From: Sphingobacteriales bacterium | Lineage (GTDB): Bacteria; Bacteroidota; Bacteroidia; Chitinophagales; UBA2359 | DNA length: 64,000 nucleotides | Direction: 5' to 3' | Assembly (NCBI GenBank): GCA_016711285.1 | Contig: JADJTG010000013.1 | Span: 660,001 to 724,000, forward strand | Part shown: piece by piece, positions 9,446 through 19,151 of the stretch | Layout: each line of letters opens with the position of its first letter | Numbering within the stretch: the first letter of the stretch is position 1 | Program-made: the position numbers and the translations under genes | Notes under the pieces: model-generated | What the model was told of the DNA's origin: nothing | Databases searched by the model: none | Seen by the model: only the letters and a program-made list of their open reading frames with translations

Positions 9446-11285
9446 ATGGCACAAAACAAAGTTCCTTTAAGATTTTTTTCCGCAACCATAATTCCCGGAA
9501 AAATCCTATTTTACATGATTATCGCCCAATGGTAAAATGCTTGCTTTTACGCAGCCTTGGGAAGACCGTATGATTAGAATGTTATATGTTCAAAAATAGA
9601 CGGCGGCGAACCAATAAGAAGTAACCTCGCTCAAAGACCGCGATATTACGCGGCTACGCTTGGAAAAGCAACGACAAAATCTTGTATGTTCGTGATTTCG
9701 GCGGCGATGAAAATTTTCATTTATTTTCGGTGACAACAGACGGAAAAGATGAAAAAGACCTCACCCCTTTTGAAGGCGTGCGTGTAGAACTCATAGACGA
9801 TCTGGAGGAAAACGCCACCGATGTATTAGTGGGTATGAACAAACGCAATCCGCAAATCTATGATGTATATCGTCTCAATACCGCCGCGGCGATATGAAAA
9901 TGGTAGCCGAAAACCCTGGAAACATCACCTCGTGGCTCACCGACCGACGGCAATATTCGCGTTGCCAATGCCACCGATGGCGTAAACAACACCCTGCTTT
10001 ATCGCGAAAAGAAGGAGAACCTTTTAAAAATACCCACTACAAATTTCAAAGAAAACCTTGCTCCTTTGTTTTTACTTTTGACAATAAAAAGTTTATACGC
10101 CGCCTCCAACATCGGGCGCGACAAAACAGCAATAGTAGAAATAGACCCGCGCAGTGGAAAGAACTCAAACTCATTTTTGACCACAAAGACGTGGACGTGA
10201 GCAGCATGGATTATTCAAAATACGCAAAGTGCTCACCACCGTAAACTACACCACATGGAAAGACGAAATCCATTTTTAGACGACAAAACACGCAACCTGT
10301 ACGAAGATTTGCGCAAGCAATTAAAAGGCTACGAAGTATATATTGGCTCTACAAGTCGTCAGGAAGATGTGATGGTGGTGCGCATTTATAACGACCGCAA
10401 TATAGGCGGCTACTACTTGTATAACGCTAATACCAGCGACCTCAAAAAAATTGCCGACCGCAACCCTTGGCTCAAAGAAGAAGACATGACATCAATGAAC
10501 CCCATTGTATTCACTTCGCGCGATGGTCTGACTATTAACGGCTACCTGACACTGCCTTTGGGAAAAGCTCCCAAAAACCTGCCTGTTGTCATCAACCCGC
10601 ACGGCGGTCCGTGGGCACGCGACCAATGGGGTTTCAATCCCGAAGTACAGTTTTTAGCCAATCGCGGCTATGCGGTGCTGCAAATCAATTTCAGAGGCTC
10701 TACGGCTATGGGCGCAAATTTTGGAAGCCTCTTTTGACCAGTGGGGGCTGAAAATGCAGGAACGACATCACCGATGGCGTAAAATGGGCTCATAGAGCAA
10801 GGCATTGCCGACCCCAAACGCATCGCCATTTATGGTGGCAACTACGGCGGCTACGCTACGTTGGCGGGGCTTACATTTACGCCCGATTTATACGCTTGCG
10901 GAGTAGATTATGTGGGTGTTTCCAATATGTTTACGTTTATGAATACCATTCCGCCTTATTGGGAGCCTTTCCGCGATATGTTTTATGAAATGGTCGGCGA
11001 CCCCGAAAAAGATAAAGAACGCTTGGCAAAAGTATCGCCGGCATTACATGCCGACCAAATAAAAGCACCTTTGCTCGTGGCACAGGGCGCAAAAGACCCG
11101 CGTGTAAACAAAGCCGAAAGCGACCAAATGGTAGAAGCATTGCGCAAGCGCGGCGTAGATGTAGAGTATATTGTAAGAAAATGAAGGACACGGTTTTCAT
11201 AATGAGAGAGAATCGCTTTGGAATTTTACGAAGCAATGGAACGCTTTTTATCAAACACCTCCAACCCTAATGAAGAAAAATATTA
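9446..11285 (+). pseudogene. S9-family prolyl oligopeptidase / acylaminoacyl peptidase, multiply frameshifted
   Basis: Pieces in all three frames line up as one ~610-residue S9 peptidase. The N-terminal beta-propeller is recognisable in KVPL..FF, YAWKSNDKILYVRDFGGDENFHLF and DLTPFEGVRVELIDDL. The C-terminal hydrolase domain has VVINPHGGPWARDQWGFNPE, the oxyanion region, and VAQGAKDPRV with the catalytic Asp. EGHGFHN carries the catalytic His, one frame away. At least seven frame changes occur, including near 9590, 9895, 10240, 10735, 10790 and 11180. The nucleophile elbow at 10831-10851 reads YGGNYGG, so the Ser of the family's GxSxGG is Asn (codon AAC, 10840-10842). Such enzymes cleave oligopeptides or acylated N-termini, often in the periplasm. 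Either a true pseudogene or a poorly sequenced gene; the Asn favours decay but could also be a base error. Confidence 0.75.
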
Positions 11286-11333
11286 AAAAATAGTATCATT
11301 GTTATTTTTTTGTTTGTGTTATTTGTAAAAGGT

Positions 11334-11371
11334 ACCACTTTGCGACTCTGCCGTTGCAAAGTGGTTTTTTT
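11334..11371 (+). terminator. Rho-independent terminator
   Basis: Perfect 10-bp stem ACCACTTTGC / GCAAAGTGGT with a 12-nt loop and a T-run, about 50 nt after the S9 peptidase stop. Confidence 0.85.
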
Positions 11372-11393
11372 ATAAAAAAAACATTTCTTTTAT

Positions 11394-11424
11394 TTGGCAT
11401 ATTAAAGTCGGCTTCGCACCTTTG
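11394..11424 (+). promoter_or_regulatory. Promoter for the flavin reductase-like gene
   Basis: TTG at 11394-11396, a 20-nt spacer and CACCTTTG at 11417-11424, one base from TAnnTTTG. The gene starts only 5 nt after the -7 box, so the mRNA would be leaderless or nearly so, or the true start lies slightly downstream. Confidence 0.5.
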
Positions 11425-11429
11425 TTGTT

Positions 11430-12303
11430 ATGGAAAATATATATTCTTTTTATCCCCACGAGCTTAAAACCGCCGATTTTCATCAGTACCTGCTCGGAGC
11501 GGTATCACCGCGCCCTATTTGCTTTGCCAGCACCCTCAACAGCGATGGCACACCAAATTTAGCACCTTACAGTTTCTTCAACTGCTTCAGTTCCAAACCG
11601 CCGATTTTGGTATTTTCTTCCAATCGCCGCGTGCGCGACAACAGCACCAAAGACACCCTGCACAATATAGAAAGCACCCGCGAAGTGGTAGTCAATGTGG
11701 TCAGCTACGCTTTTGTATATCAAATGGCGGTGGCGAGTTAGAGGTATGAGCAGGGCATCAGCGAATTTGAAAAAAGCCCGGACTCACACCGCTGGCTTCG
11801 GATATAGGTGAAGCCGTTTCGTGTAAAAGAATCGCCGGTACAAATGGAATGTAAAGTAAATGATATAATTGCGCTGGGCAACGAAGGCGGAGCAGGTAAT
11901 TTAATCATCTGCGAAATTGTGCGTATGCACATCAACGAAGCCGTACTGAACGAACAACGCCGCATTGACCCGCAAAAATAGATTTAATGGCGCGTATGGG
12001 CGGCAATTTTTTGCCGTGCTTCGGGCGAAGCGGTTTTTCGTTGGCGCAGCCCCGTCAAGCCATCGGCATTGGTGCCGACCAGTTGCCTGCTGCCGTGCGG
12101 TTGAGTGAGGTGCTTAGTGGCAACGATATTGGAAAGTTAGCGGCACTTACTGCTTTTCCGGCTGCTGCCGACATCGCCGCTGCCCAATTGAAAACTGCCG
12201 CTTTTACGGTATCCGCCAATACCACGAAGCCGCCAAACACCTCATCGCGCAAGGCGAAGCAGCACAGGCATTAGCTTATTTAATGGCGGCACATCAAGCA
12301 TAA
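11430..12303 (+). CDS. Flavin reductase family protein (frameshifted)
   Basis: The N-terminal 100 residues (FHQYLLGAVSPRPICFASTLNSDG, then NLAPYSFFNCFSSKPPILVFS) match the FMN-binding split-barrel fold of flavin reductase-like proteins. The motif PRPICFASTLNSDGTPNLAPYSFF contacts FMN. The frame breaks near 11740, near 11815 and twice around 12010-12215. Repaired, the product is about 290 residues with a C-terminal extension that ends AQALAYLMAAHQA. The extension carries a helical stretch with LSGNDIGKLAALTAFP. These proteins bind FMN and either reduce it with NAD(P)H or act as oxidoreductases; the substrate cannot be read from sequence. It is flanked by its own promoter and by a terminator shared with the tRNA-Asn gene, so it is monocistronic. 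Confidence 0.75.
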
Positions 12304-12306
12304 AAA

Positions 12307-12350
12307 AACAAAAAAGCGCAAGCACGTTTTTATACGACTTGCGCTTTTTA
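12307..12350. terminator. Bidirectional terminator between flavin reductase gene and tRNA-Asn
   Basis: AAAAAGCGCAAG and CTTGCGCTTTTT form a 12-bp stem around a loop of about 16 nt, with A/T runs at both ends. It can end the + strand gene stopping at 12303 and the minus-strand tRNA transcript. Confidence 0.85.
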
Positions 12351-12351
12351 G

Positions 12352-12425
12352 CTCCCCAGACTGGACTTGAACCAGTGACCCTCTGATTAACAGTCAGATG
12401 CTCTAACCGACTGAGCTACTGAGGA
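12352..12425 (-). tRNA. tRNA-Asn (anticodon GUU)
   Basis: Read on the minus strand, 74 nt fold into a complete cloverleaf. The acceptor stem is TCCTCAG with CTGGGGA and discriminator G. There is a D arm with GCTC/GAGC, an anticodon stem TCTGA/TCAGA around loop CTGTTAA (anticodon GTT), a five-base variable loop, and a T arm ACTGG-TTCAAGT-CCAGT. The CCA end is not encoded. The gene stands alone. Confidence 0.97.
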
Positions 12426-12457
12426 AAATTGCTGTATTAATTTCTTAATAAGCGGTG

Positions 12458-12488
12458 CAAAGATAGTGTGTGTTTTTTAAACTTGCAA
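12458..12488 (-). promoter_or_regulatory. Promoter of tRNA-Asn
   Basis: On the minus strand TTG (12488-12486), a 20-nt spacer, then TATCTTTG (12465-12458) give a full Bacteroidota promoter, about 33 nt ahead of the mature tRNA. Confidence 0.7.
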
Positions 12489-12496
12489 TATCTTTG
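12489..12496 (+). promoter_or_regulatory. -7 element for the PfkB kinase gene
   Basis: TATCTTTG on the plus strand, 17 nt before the ATG at 12513. It abuts the -33 box of the divergent tRNA promoter, so both polymerases would compete for the same DNA. No TTG lies at the matching -33 position. Confidence 0.5.
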
Positions 12497-12512
12497 CAAA
12501 AAAACACAAAAA

Positions 12513-13427
12513 ATGAGTTTAATTATTGTAGGCACTGTAGCCTTTGATGCCATCGAAACACCTTTTGCCAAAATAGATAAAGTAGTGGGCGGCTCTGCTA
12601 CTTTTATAAGTTTATCGGCTTCCAACTTTTACAATCCTTGCAGTATTGTTTCCGTCATTGGTGATGATTTTCGCAGGATATGCTCAATGAATTTGCCCGC
12701 CGCAATATCAGCAGCGAAGGAATTCAGATAAAAAGGTGAAAAATCTTTTTTTGGAGTGGGCGTTATCATCAGGATATGAACGGGCGCGACACCCTCATTA
12801 CCGACCTGAACGTGTTGGCAGATTTTGACCCTGTATTACCCGAAAGCTATCGCAATGCCGAATATTTGATGTTGGGCAACATTGACCCTACCTTGCAAAT
12901 TCAGGTATTAGACCAAATGAACGAGCGTCCGAAATTTATTATGATGGACACGATGAACTTTTGGATGAATATACCTTAGAGCCATTGCATAAAGTATTAA
13001 AACGCATAGATTTGCTCACTATCAATGACGAAGAAGCGCGTCAACTTTCGGGCGAAATATTCTTTACTCAAAGCAGCACGCCGTATTTTAAACGAAATGG
13101 GTCCCCACTATTTAGTAATCAAAAAGGCGAACATCGGAGCTTTATTATTCAGCAAAGAAGAGATGTTTATGCTTCGGTTTGCCTTTGGCAGAAGTATTTG
13201 ACCCCACTGGTGCAGGTGATACATTTGCAGGCGGCTTGATGGGATATGCAACAAGCATCAACGACACCTCTTTTGATAATTTGCGCCGCGCAGTTATTCA
13301 CGGTTCGGCTATGGCTTCATTTTGTGTAGAGAAATTCGGACCCGAACGTCTTTTGGAGCTCACACCCACCGACATTCAGCAACGTTTGCATCAGTTTGTA
13401 GATTTGGTGCGTTTTGACTTACAATAA
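12513..13427 (+). CDS. PfkB-family carbohydrate kinase (frameshifted)
   Basis: The N-terminus MSLIIVGTVAFDAIETPF..KVVGGSATFISLSAS and the C-terminal FDPTGAGDTFAGGLMGYA are the two PfkB signatures. GAGD is the anion hole with the catalytic Asp. Frame changes near 12675, 12740, 12950, 13075 and 13180 split the ~304-residue protein; restored pieces also include MLGNIDPTLQIQVLDQMN and LLTINDEEARQLSGE. PfkB kinases phosphorylate sugars or nucleosides; the NxxE-like NDEEARQL stretch fits the sugar-kinase branch, but substrate is not decidable. It is followed 32 nt later by radA and probably cotranscribed. Confidence 0.8.
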
Positions 13428-13459
13428 ATTCAGCATCAATTTTTTATAGAATTTTTAAA

Positions 13460-14819
13460 ATGGCAAAAACGAAAACCGCCTTTTTTTGTAGAAACTGTGG
13501 TGCAGAAGCCGCAAAATGGATAGGGAAATGTCCGGCTTGCGGCGAGTGGAATACTTATGTGGAGGAAGTAGTGGACAAAGGCGGTGCTTCGGGCGGCGGC
13601 AAAGGCACTTGGCGCAATCATACCGACAAACCTGGCCGGTGAGTTTAACGGATATTTCGGTGCAGGTGCAGCCGCGTTTGCACACAAGATGCCGAACTGA
13701 ATCGGGTATTGGGCGGCGGCATTGTACCCGGTTCATTGGTACTCATTGCCGGCGAACCAGCATCGGAAAATCTACGCTGCTGCTGCAAACCGCCGTACAT
13801 TTGCCAAGAAACTATTTTATATGTGTCGGGCGAGGAGCGAGCAACAAATAAAAATGCGTGCCGACCGCTTGGGTATCAGCAACGACCGCTGTTTTTGTTT
13901 ACCGAAACCATAGTAAGAGCAAATTCTCAATGCCGTAAAAACAGTATCGCCTACTTTGCTCATTATCGACTCCATTCAAACCTTACAAAGCAACGACATC
14001 AAAGCTACGGCGGGCAGCATCTCTCAAATCCGCGAATGTGCGGGTATTTTGCAGCGTTTTGCCAAGGAATCGGGAATTTCGGTGTTTATTATCGGGCATA
14101 TTACCAAAGACGGCTCCATTGCTGGTCCCAAATTGCTGGAGCATATCGTAGATGCGGTGCTGCATTTCGAAGGCGACCAGCACCACAGTTATCGTTTGTT
14201 GCGCACATTTAAAAATCGTTTTGGCTCTACTGCCGAAATCGGCATTTATGAAATGAAACAAGAAGGTTTGCGACAAGTGAGCAACCCTTCAGAATTGTTG
14301 ATTTCGCAGCACGACACCGAACTCAGCGGCATCAGCATTGCCGCCACGATGGAGGGGCAAGCGACCTTTGCTTATTGAAACACAGGCTTTGGTGAGCCGC
14401 GCCGTATATGGCACCGCAACGCTCCACTACCCGGTTTTGATTTGCGGCGTTTACATATGTTGTTGGCGGTATTGGATAAACGGTGCGGTTTTAAATTGGG
14501 CGATAAAGATGCTTTTATCAACATTGCAGGCGGCTTAAAAGTAGACGACCCCGCTATTGATTTGTCGGTGATAGCATCTTTGTTGTCGTCTTACGAAGAT
14601 ATACCTTTGCCGCCGCGCACTTGTTTTAGCGGCGAAGTGGGCTTATCGGGGGAGGTACGCAGTGTTACGCGCATTGAGCAGCGATTGGCAGAAGCGGAGA
14701 AATTAGGTTTTAGAAAAATATTTGTATCGAGCCATTTTAAAGGAATACCGAAAAACGGTGCTTTAGAAATTATACAAGTAAGCACAGTGCGCGATTTATA
14801 CGACAAAGTATTTTCCTGA
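13460..14819 (+). CDS. radA: DNA repair protein RadA (frameshifted)
   Basis: Pieces assemble into a normal RadA of about 450 residues. They are the N-terminal zinc finger (FCRNCGAEAAKWIGKCPACGEWNTY), Walker A, VSGEES, LLIIDSIQTL (Walker B), VFIIGHITKDG, FKNRFG (the RadA-specific KNRFG motif), and a C-terminal Lon-like domain (LPPRTCFSGEVGLSGEVRSV). Walker A is read as GEPASENLRCCC because one base is missing near 13757; restoring it gives GEPGIGKSTLLLQ. Further breaks lie near 13640, 13680, 13835, 13912, 14355 and 14425. RadA is a hexameric RecA-like helicase that drives branch migration in recombinational repair. Because it is conserved across nearly all bacteria, these breaks look like sequence errors rather than decay. 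Ends FSSHFKGIPKNG..LYDKVFS. Confidence 0.9.
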
Positions 14820-14825
14820 TAAATA

Positions 14826-14893
14826 ATGGCGTTAGGCACAACCCTGAAAAACCACGACAGTGCAGAAAATGACACTTGACAACTAACCGCCAT
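14826..14893. repeat. Inverted repeat between radA and the R-M cassette
   Basis: ATGGCGTTAG at 14826-14835 faces CTAACcGCCAT at 14883-14893 (one extra C). The 47-nt interior has no clear second stem. It sits exactly at the border between housekeeping DNA and the A+T-rich R-M genes, so it could be an insertion boundary, or a weak terminator for radA. Confidence 0.45.
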
Positions 14894-14921
14894 AAATGAA
14901 AATTAAAACATCTTTTTTGGC

Positions 14922-14929
14922 TAACTTTG
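14922..14929 (+). promoter_or_regulatory. -7 element for the methyltransferase gene
   Basis: TAACTTTG matches TAnnTTTG and lies 26 nt before the methyltransferase ATG. No TTG at -33. A separate promoter would let the methyltransferase be made on entry into a new host. Confidence 0.45.
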
Positions 14930-14955
14930 TGCTGAATAAATAAAGACAGATTTGA

Positions 14956-15951
14956 ATGGCAAAAAAATATAAAACAATAGACCTTTTTGCAGGTATCGGA
15001 GGTATCAGACTTGGTTTTGAGGCTCACGGCTGTGAGACAGTCTTTTCTTCCGAGTGGGACAAAGCAGCCCAAGATATGTATGAGGCGAATTTTGGCGACA
15101 GACCGTTTGGCGACATTAACGAAATTGCACCTCACGACATTCCTGACCACGACATTTTATTAGCAGGATTTCCTTGTCAACCTTTTAGCATTGCAGGTAA
15201 AGGACTTGGTTTTGCGGACACAAGAGGAACTTTATTTTTCAATATCGAAGCAATTTTAGATGCAAAAAAGCCACAAGCATTTTTACTTGAAAATGTAAAA
15301 AGGCTTACAACACACGACAATGGACAAACCTTTGCTGTTATTTTAGAAAAACTTAAAGGACTTGGGTATACGGTTTATCACAAAGTTTTTAATTCGCTTG
15401 ACTTTGGAGTTCCACAAAGAGAGAGAATATATATCATTGGTTTCAGAGACCCAATATATTTTAAGTTTCCAAAACCGCTTGGCTATTACAAACCATTGTC
15501 AGAAGTTTTACAAAAAGACGATGAAATTCCTCAGAGTTATTTTCTTTCAGACCAACTAAGAGAAAAAAGAAAAAATGCGGTAAAGGGCGTTCCGCCCTTT
15601 CCGTCTATATGGCACGAAAACATTGGAGGAAATATTTCAGCATTACCTTATTCTTGTGCATTACGAGCAGGTGGAAGTTACAACTATCTTGTAGTAAATG
15701 GAGAAAGAAGACTAACGGATAGAGAAATGTTGAGACTACAAGGTTTTCCAGATACTTTTAAAATAAATATTCCTTATTCACAAGCACGAAAAGTAGCAGG
15801 TAATTCAGTTTCTGTTCCAGTCATTGAAGCAATCGCAGGTGAAATGATGAACGCAATGAAAAATCAAAAGGAAGCGATTAAGGAAACAATTCAATTAACA
15901 TTATTAGAACCCACAAATGAGTATAAAAGACGCAAAGCAATCGTTGGATAA
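14956..15951 (+). CDS. DNA (cytosine-5-)-methyltransferase of a type II R-M system
   Basis: The 331-residue protein has all C5-methyltransferase motifs in order. They are motif I DLFAGIGGIRLGF (residues 9-21), motif IV GFPCQPFSIAGKG with catalytic Cys near 74, motif VI ENVKRL (112-117), motif VIII QRERIYIIGF, a target-recognition region of about 80 residues, motif IX RRLTDREMLRLQGFPD, and motif X RKVAGNSVSVPVIEAI. It methylates a cytosine to protect host DNA from the nuclease whose gene overlaps its end by 35 nt. Given the HaeII-like partner, the target may be RGCGCY, but this is inferred from the partner only. Base composition is visibly more A+T-rich than radA or tilS around it, which suggests acquisition by transfer. 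Intact frame. Confidence 0.95.
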   Translation: MAKKYKTIDLFAGIGGIRLGFEAHGCETVFSSEWDKAAQDMYEANFGDRPFGDINEIAPHDIPDHDILLAGFPCQPFSIAGKGLGFADTRGTLFFNIEAILDAKKPQAFLLENVKRLTTHDNGQTFAVILEKLKGLGYTVYHKVFNSLDFGVPQRERIYIIGFRDPIYFKFPKPLGYYKPLSEVLQKDDEIPQSYFLSDQLREKRKNAVKGVPPFPSIWHENIGGNISALPYSCALRAGGSYNYLVVNGERRLTDREMLRLQGFPDTFKINIPYSQARKVAGNSVSVPVIEAIAGEMMNAMKNQKEAIKETIQLTLLEPTNEYKRRKAIVG

Positions 15952-16982
15952 AGTAATTGACAAAGCAAGGGTTCACCTTTACAAGCCAATTCAAGTAGCA
16001 GAAATATTACACCGTGACAGAACAGAAAAAGATATAAATCTTTCTGATTTATCCACTTATCGCACTATATCAAAGAAATGGAGAGACGTTATTTGTATCA
16101 AATTTTTAGGACGGACCTCAACTTCTTCGGCTCGTTATCAAGACGACATTTTCAACGATAACGCAATTCCACCAAAGGTATTAGCAGAACTTGGAAAAGA
16201 AAACAGAAGTAAAAACGGAATAGTTGAAGCATACATTTACCAAAAATTTGCTCAACGATTTTCTCAAATGTCAACAGGTTTAGATTACTGTTTGACACAC
16301 GATAAAACAAACTTCAACTTGAATGAATTTCTTGCGATGTTTTGGAATGAACCAGGACTAAGAAGAAGTATTGATAAAATCTATGAAATTGTTGTTTACT
16401 CTTTGTTTTCTGCATTAGTTGAAGCATTAGAAGTATCAGTTGAAGTAAGTTTAAATCCAGCAAAATCAGACATTTTGAAAGAGTTTGAAGACTTTGCAAA
16501 CCGAGTAATTCAACTCTCAACCAAACAGACGAGCATTAAACTTAAAGCAAGAATTAATCGTGTTGGTGTTACAAATGCAGCCGACAGAGGACTTGATATG
16601 TGGGCAAATTTCGGACTTGCAATTCAAATCAAACATTTATCATTGACAGAAGAACTTGCAGAAAATATTGTTTTCTTCTGTTTCGGCAGACAGAATTGTA
16701 ATCGTTTGCAAAGACACGGAACAGAAAATAATTGTTTCAGTTTTAAATCAAATCGGTTGGAAATCTAAAATTCAAAGTATCGTAACAGAAACAGACCTAT
16801 TGACTTGGTATGAAAGAGCATTACGAGGAAAGTTTGCAAATTCAATTGGCGACAAGGTTCTGAAAAAACTCACAGACGAAATACAAGTTGAATTTCCAGC
16901 GACAGACAACGCAGAATTTATGAAGTTTATCAAGCAACGTGGCTATGAAAAACTATCAGACAAAAATTGGCAAATTAGTTGA
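15917..16982 (+). CDS. Type II restriction endonuclease, HaeII-like (one frameshift)
   Basis: The ORF begins inside the methyltransferase gene (MSIKDAKQSLDKVIDKAR) and runs in one frame to about 16668. The protein continues in the next frame as SSVSADRIVIVCKD..LTDEIQVEFPATDNAEFMKF, ending WQIS. The shift is at a run of four T residues. Joined length is about 355 residues. The segments ARVHLYKPIQVAEILHRDR, KFLGRTSTSSARYQDDIFN and VVYSLFSALVEAL match my recollection of HaeII-type endonucleases. A candidate active site is in the LDMWANFGLAIQIKHLSL stretch, with the D..xIxIKH pattern of PD-(D/E)XK enzymes. It would cut unmethylated target DNA. Family assignment is from memory of short motifs and is moderately sure; its role as the R partner is supported by the overlap. 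Confidence 0.75.
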
Positions 16983-17008
16983 CAGAAAAGAAGGGCGAAG
17001 TGCTAACT

Positions 17009-17473
17009 TTATTTTAGCTCAAAAGAGAAATCCACTTGGTCGGGCGGCAAGCATTTGGTATCGTCGCAGGTCATAAATTCCACCGAACCCTGCAATGTTG
17101 CGGGAGCCGCTTTTTTCTGTTTCACACGCGCCGTAAAAGTCACTTCTTGGGCGTATTTGGTAATATCCATCTGAAACAACTCGTCGTAGCCCGATTTGGG
17201 TGCAAGTCCTTTTTCCTCAATTTTATCTGCAATAGTAATACCTTTTTCTTCTTTAAACTGAATACTTGTAGGTACGGGTCCGCCATCTTGCAAATATTGA
17301 GAGTACAAATACCAACCTTTTTCAATTGTTGCTTTTAGCACCACATCATATTCGGTTTCACTGATTTTTTTGCTTTCAAAAGTCCATTTAACGGGTTGTG
17401 GAGTGTTTTGCGCCTGCAAAAAGGTGGTGCAGGCAAAGAACAAAACAAAGGCAACAGATAATATTTTTTTCAT
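17009..17473 (-). CDS. Secreted DsbD N-terminal-domain-like protein
   Basis: A 154-residue protein with a signal peptide (MKKILSVAFVLFFACTTFLQAQ). The mature part has the immunoglobulin-like fold of the DsbD alpha domain: KWTFESKKISETEYDVVLKATIEKGWYLYSQ near the start and FMTCDDTKCLPP near the end, with two cysteines six residues apart. In DsbD this domain passes reducing power from the membrane domain to periplasmic oxidoreductases. Here it stands alone with no membrane or thioredoxin domain. Stand-alone copies are frequent in Bacteroidota next to thioredoxin genes, but none is adjacent here. Ends at 17009, convergent with the R-M pair. Confidence 0.8.
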   Translation of the reverse strand: MKKILSVAFVLFFACTTFLQAQNTPQPVKWTFESKKISETEYDVVLKATIEKGWYLYSQYLQDGGPVPTSIQFKEEKGITIADKIEEKGLAPKSGYDELFQMDITKYAQEVTFTARVKQKKAAPATLQGSVEFMTCDDTKCLPPDQVDFSFELK

Positions 17474-17533
17474 TTTTTATGTGTAAAATGATGATAAAAT
17501 GTTGAATTTTTAAACACGAAAGATACATTGGAC

Positions 17534-18897
17534 TTATACCTCTGCGATATGTTTAATATACAATTGCAAAATAGTTTTGCTCTTTTCATGTACGGCAAAA
17601 CGCTGGTCAATGCGTGCACCCACCACCCACACAACTCGTTTGGCGGCATATTGCAATATCCAAACCTGTTCGCGCTGGAGCAAAGTCCATTTTTCATCTT
17701 TAAAATATTTACTCAGTTTCTTTTTTCCCACCTTATCGCTTTTTGGTTTTTTCATACCGAAAGGATAAAAATAATCACCTTGTTCCCAACGGCGGAGCGT
17801 CAAAGGGAATTCAATTTTTTCGGCATCTAAAAAAGCATAGCGCGAGTTGGTGTTAATGGTAGTGGTGGCGGCGGTTTTTATTTTGCCGTTCATCACAAAA
17901 TCGGGCAGTTGTAGCCGCCATTGTTGTTTTTTTTTTATTAAAAACGCTCGCTTTCCTGTGTGTTTTTTGCCAAAATCCACAAAAAACGAGGCTCTTGCAC
18001 CAAGCGGTGGCTGTCCGAAAAATATTGTTTACTTTCGGAGTGTTGCAAATGGGCGATGATGTCGGTGCTTTGGGCGGCGTGGAAGCCGTAGGGTTGGAGG
18101 AGTTCGTACAAAACGGTGGCGGCGGCGGGTGTTTTTTTCAGCAGCAGCACCGGAATCCGAATGTCTTTGCCGCGCGGCTGCAACAGTTTTTGCGGTATTG
18201 CTCAATAGCCTGACGATACAAAATTTCGGCATCGGCAAAGCGGCGGAAATTATGGGCAAAAAGTGTGTTCTAATTGCGGATTGATGTGCTGCAGCGTAGG
18301 CACTACCTGATGGCGTATTTTATTGCGGATATATTTGTCTTCGGCATTGGAGGCATCTTCACGAAAAGCGATTTGTTGTTTCTGAGCAAAAGTGTCTATT
18401 TGTTGGCGCGTAAAAGCGAGCAAAGGGCGCAGCACCGCCCCTTGTTTGGGAGCAATGCCGTGCAAGCCGCCGATTCCGCAGCCTTTGGTGAGGTTGATGA
18501 GCAAAGTTTCAACAGCATCGTTGATATGATGCGCCGTAGCTACAAAAGTGTAGCCGTGTTGTTGGCGCAGGCGTTCAAAAAAGCTGTATCGCAGGCGGCG
18601 CGCCTCCATCTGAATAGAAACGCCGGCTTGCTGCGCCAGCAGTGCAGTGTCGTAGTTTTCCGTAAAAAAAGGAATACCCCGTGCCTGTGCCCATTGTTGC
18701 ACAAAGGCGGCATCGGCATCGCTGTCGGCGGCACGAAGCTGAAAATTGCAATGCGCCACCGCAAAAGGCAGACGGGCTTCGTGGCACAGATGTGCCAACA
18801 CCATAGAGTCCACGCCACCGCTAACGGCGAGCAAGAGCGAGTTGCCTTCGGCAAAGCGACACACACCATATACATATTGCAAAAATTTGGTGATCAT
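17534..18897 (-). CDS. tilS: tRNA(Ile)-lysidine synthase TilS (frameshifted)
   Basis: The N-terminal half is intact and carries the PP-loop LAVSGGVDSMVLAHL (about residues 22-36), then HCNFQLR, ARRLRYSFF, ATAHHINDAVETLLINLTKGCGI and NKIRHQVVPTLQHINP, all TilS signatures. Frame changes near 18262, 18190 and 17955 separate the C-terminal pieces, which end in the TilS C-domain (LRRWEQGDYFYPFGMKKPKSDKVGKKKLSKYFKDEKW). Total about 450 residues, normal size. TilS uses ATP and lysine to convert C34 of the tRNA-Ile CAU anticodon to lysidine, allowing AUA decoding. It is essential in most bacteria, so the frameshifts are probably sequence errors. Confidence 0.92.
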
Positions 18898-18946
18898 AAA
18901 ACGATAAAAAAGGAGGTTGTATAATTAAAGCACGATTTTTGACGGT

Positions 18947-18954
18947 CAAAAGTA
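18947..18954 (-). promoter_or_regulatory. -7 element for tilS
   Basis: TACTTTTG on the minus strand, 50 nt upstream of the tilS ATG, matches TAnnTTTG. No TTG at -33. Confidence 0.4.
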
Positions 18955-19151
18955 ATCACATATTATTCACAGCACCTACGCCCCTGCAATAAATCTGTTT
19001 GTAAAGCGGTATTTTTATCTTTTTGGAGTCTTTATTCTAAAAAAATATTAAAAAAAAACAACAAAACACATCAACAGAGTGGAGCAATGATTTTTTCGGC
19101 GTACTGTAATTTTTTCTCAACTTTGCATTTCGTTTTTATATACATCATACT

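Noticed and set aside
13436..13736. Minus-strand ORFs opposite radA
   Set aside because: The plus strand holds RadA zinc-finger and ATPase motifs; the opposite frames have none.
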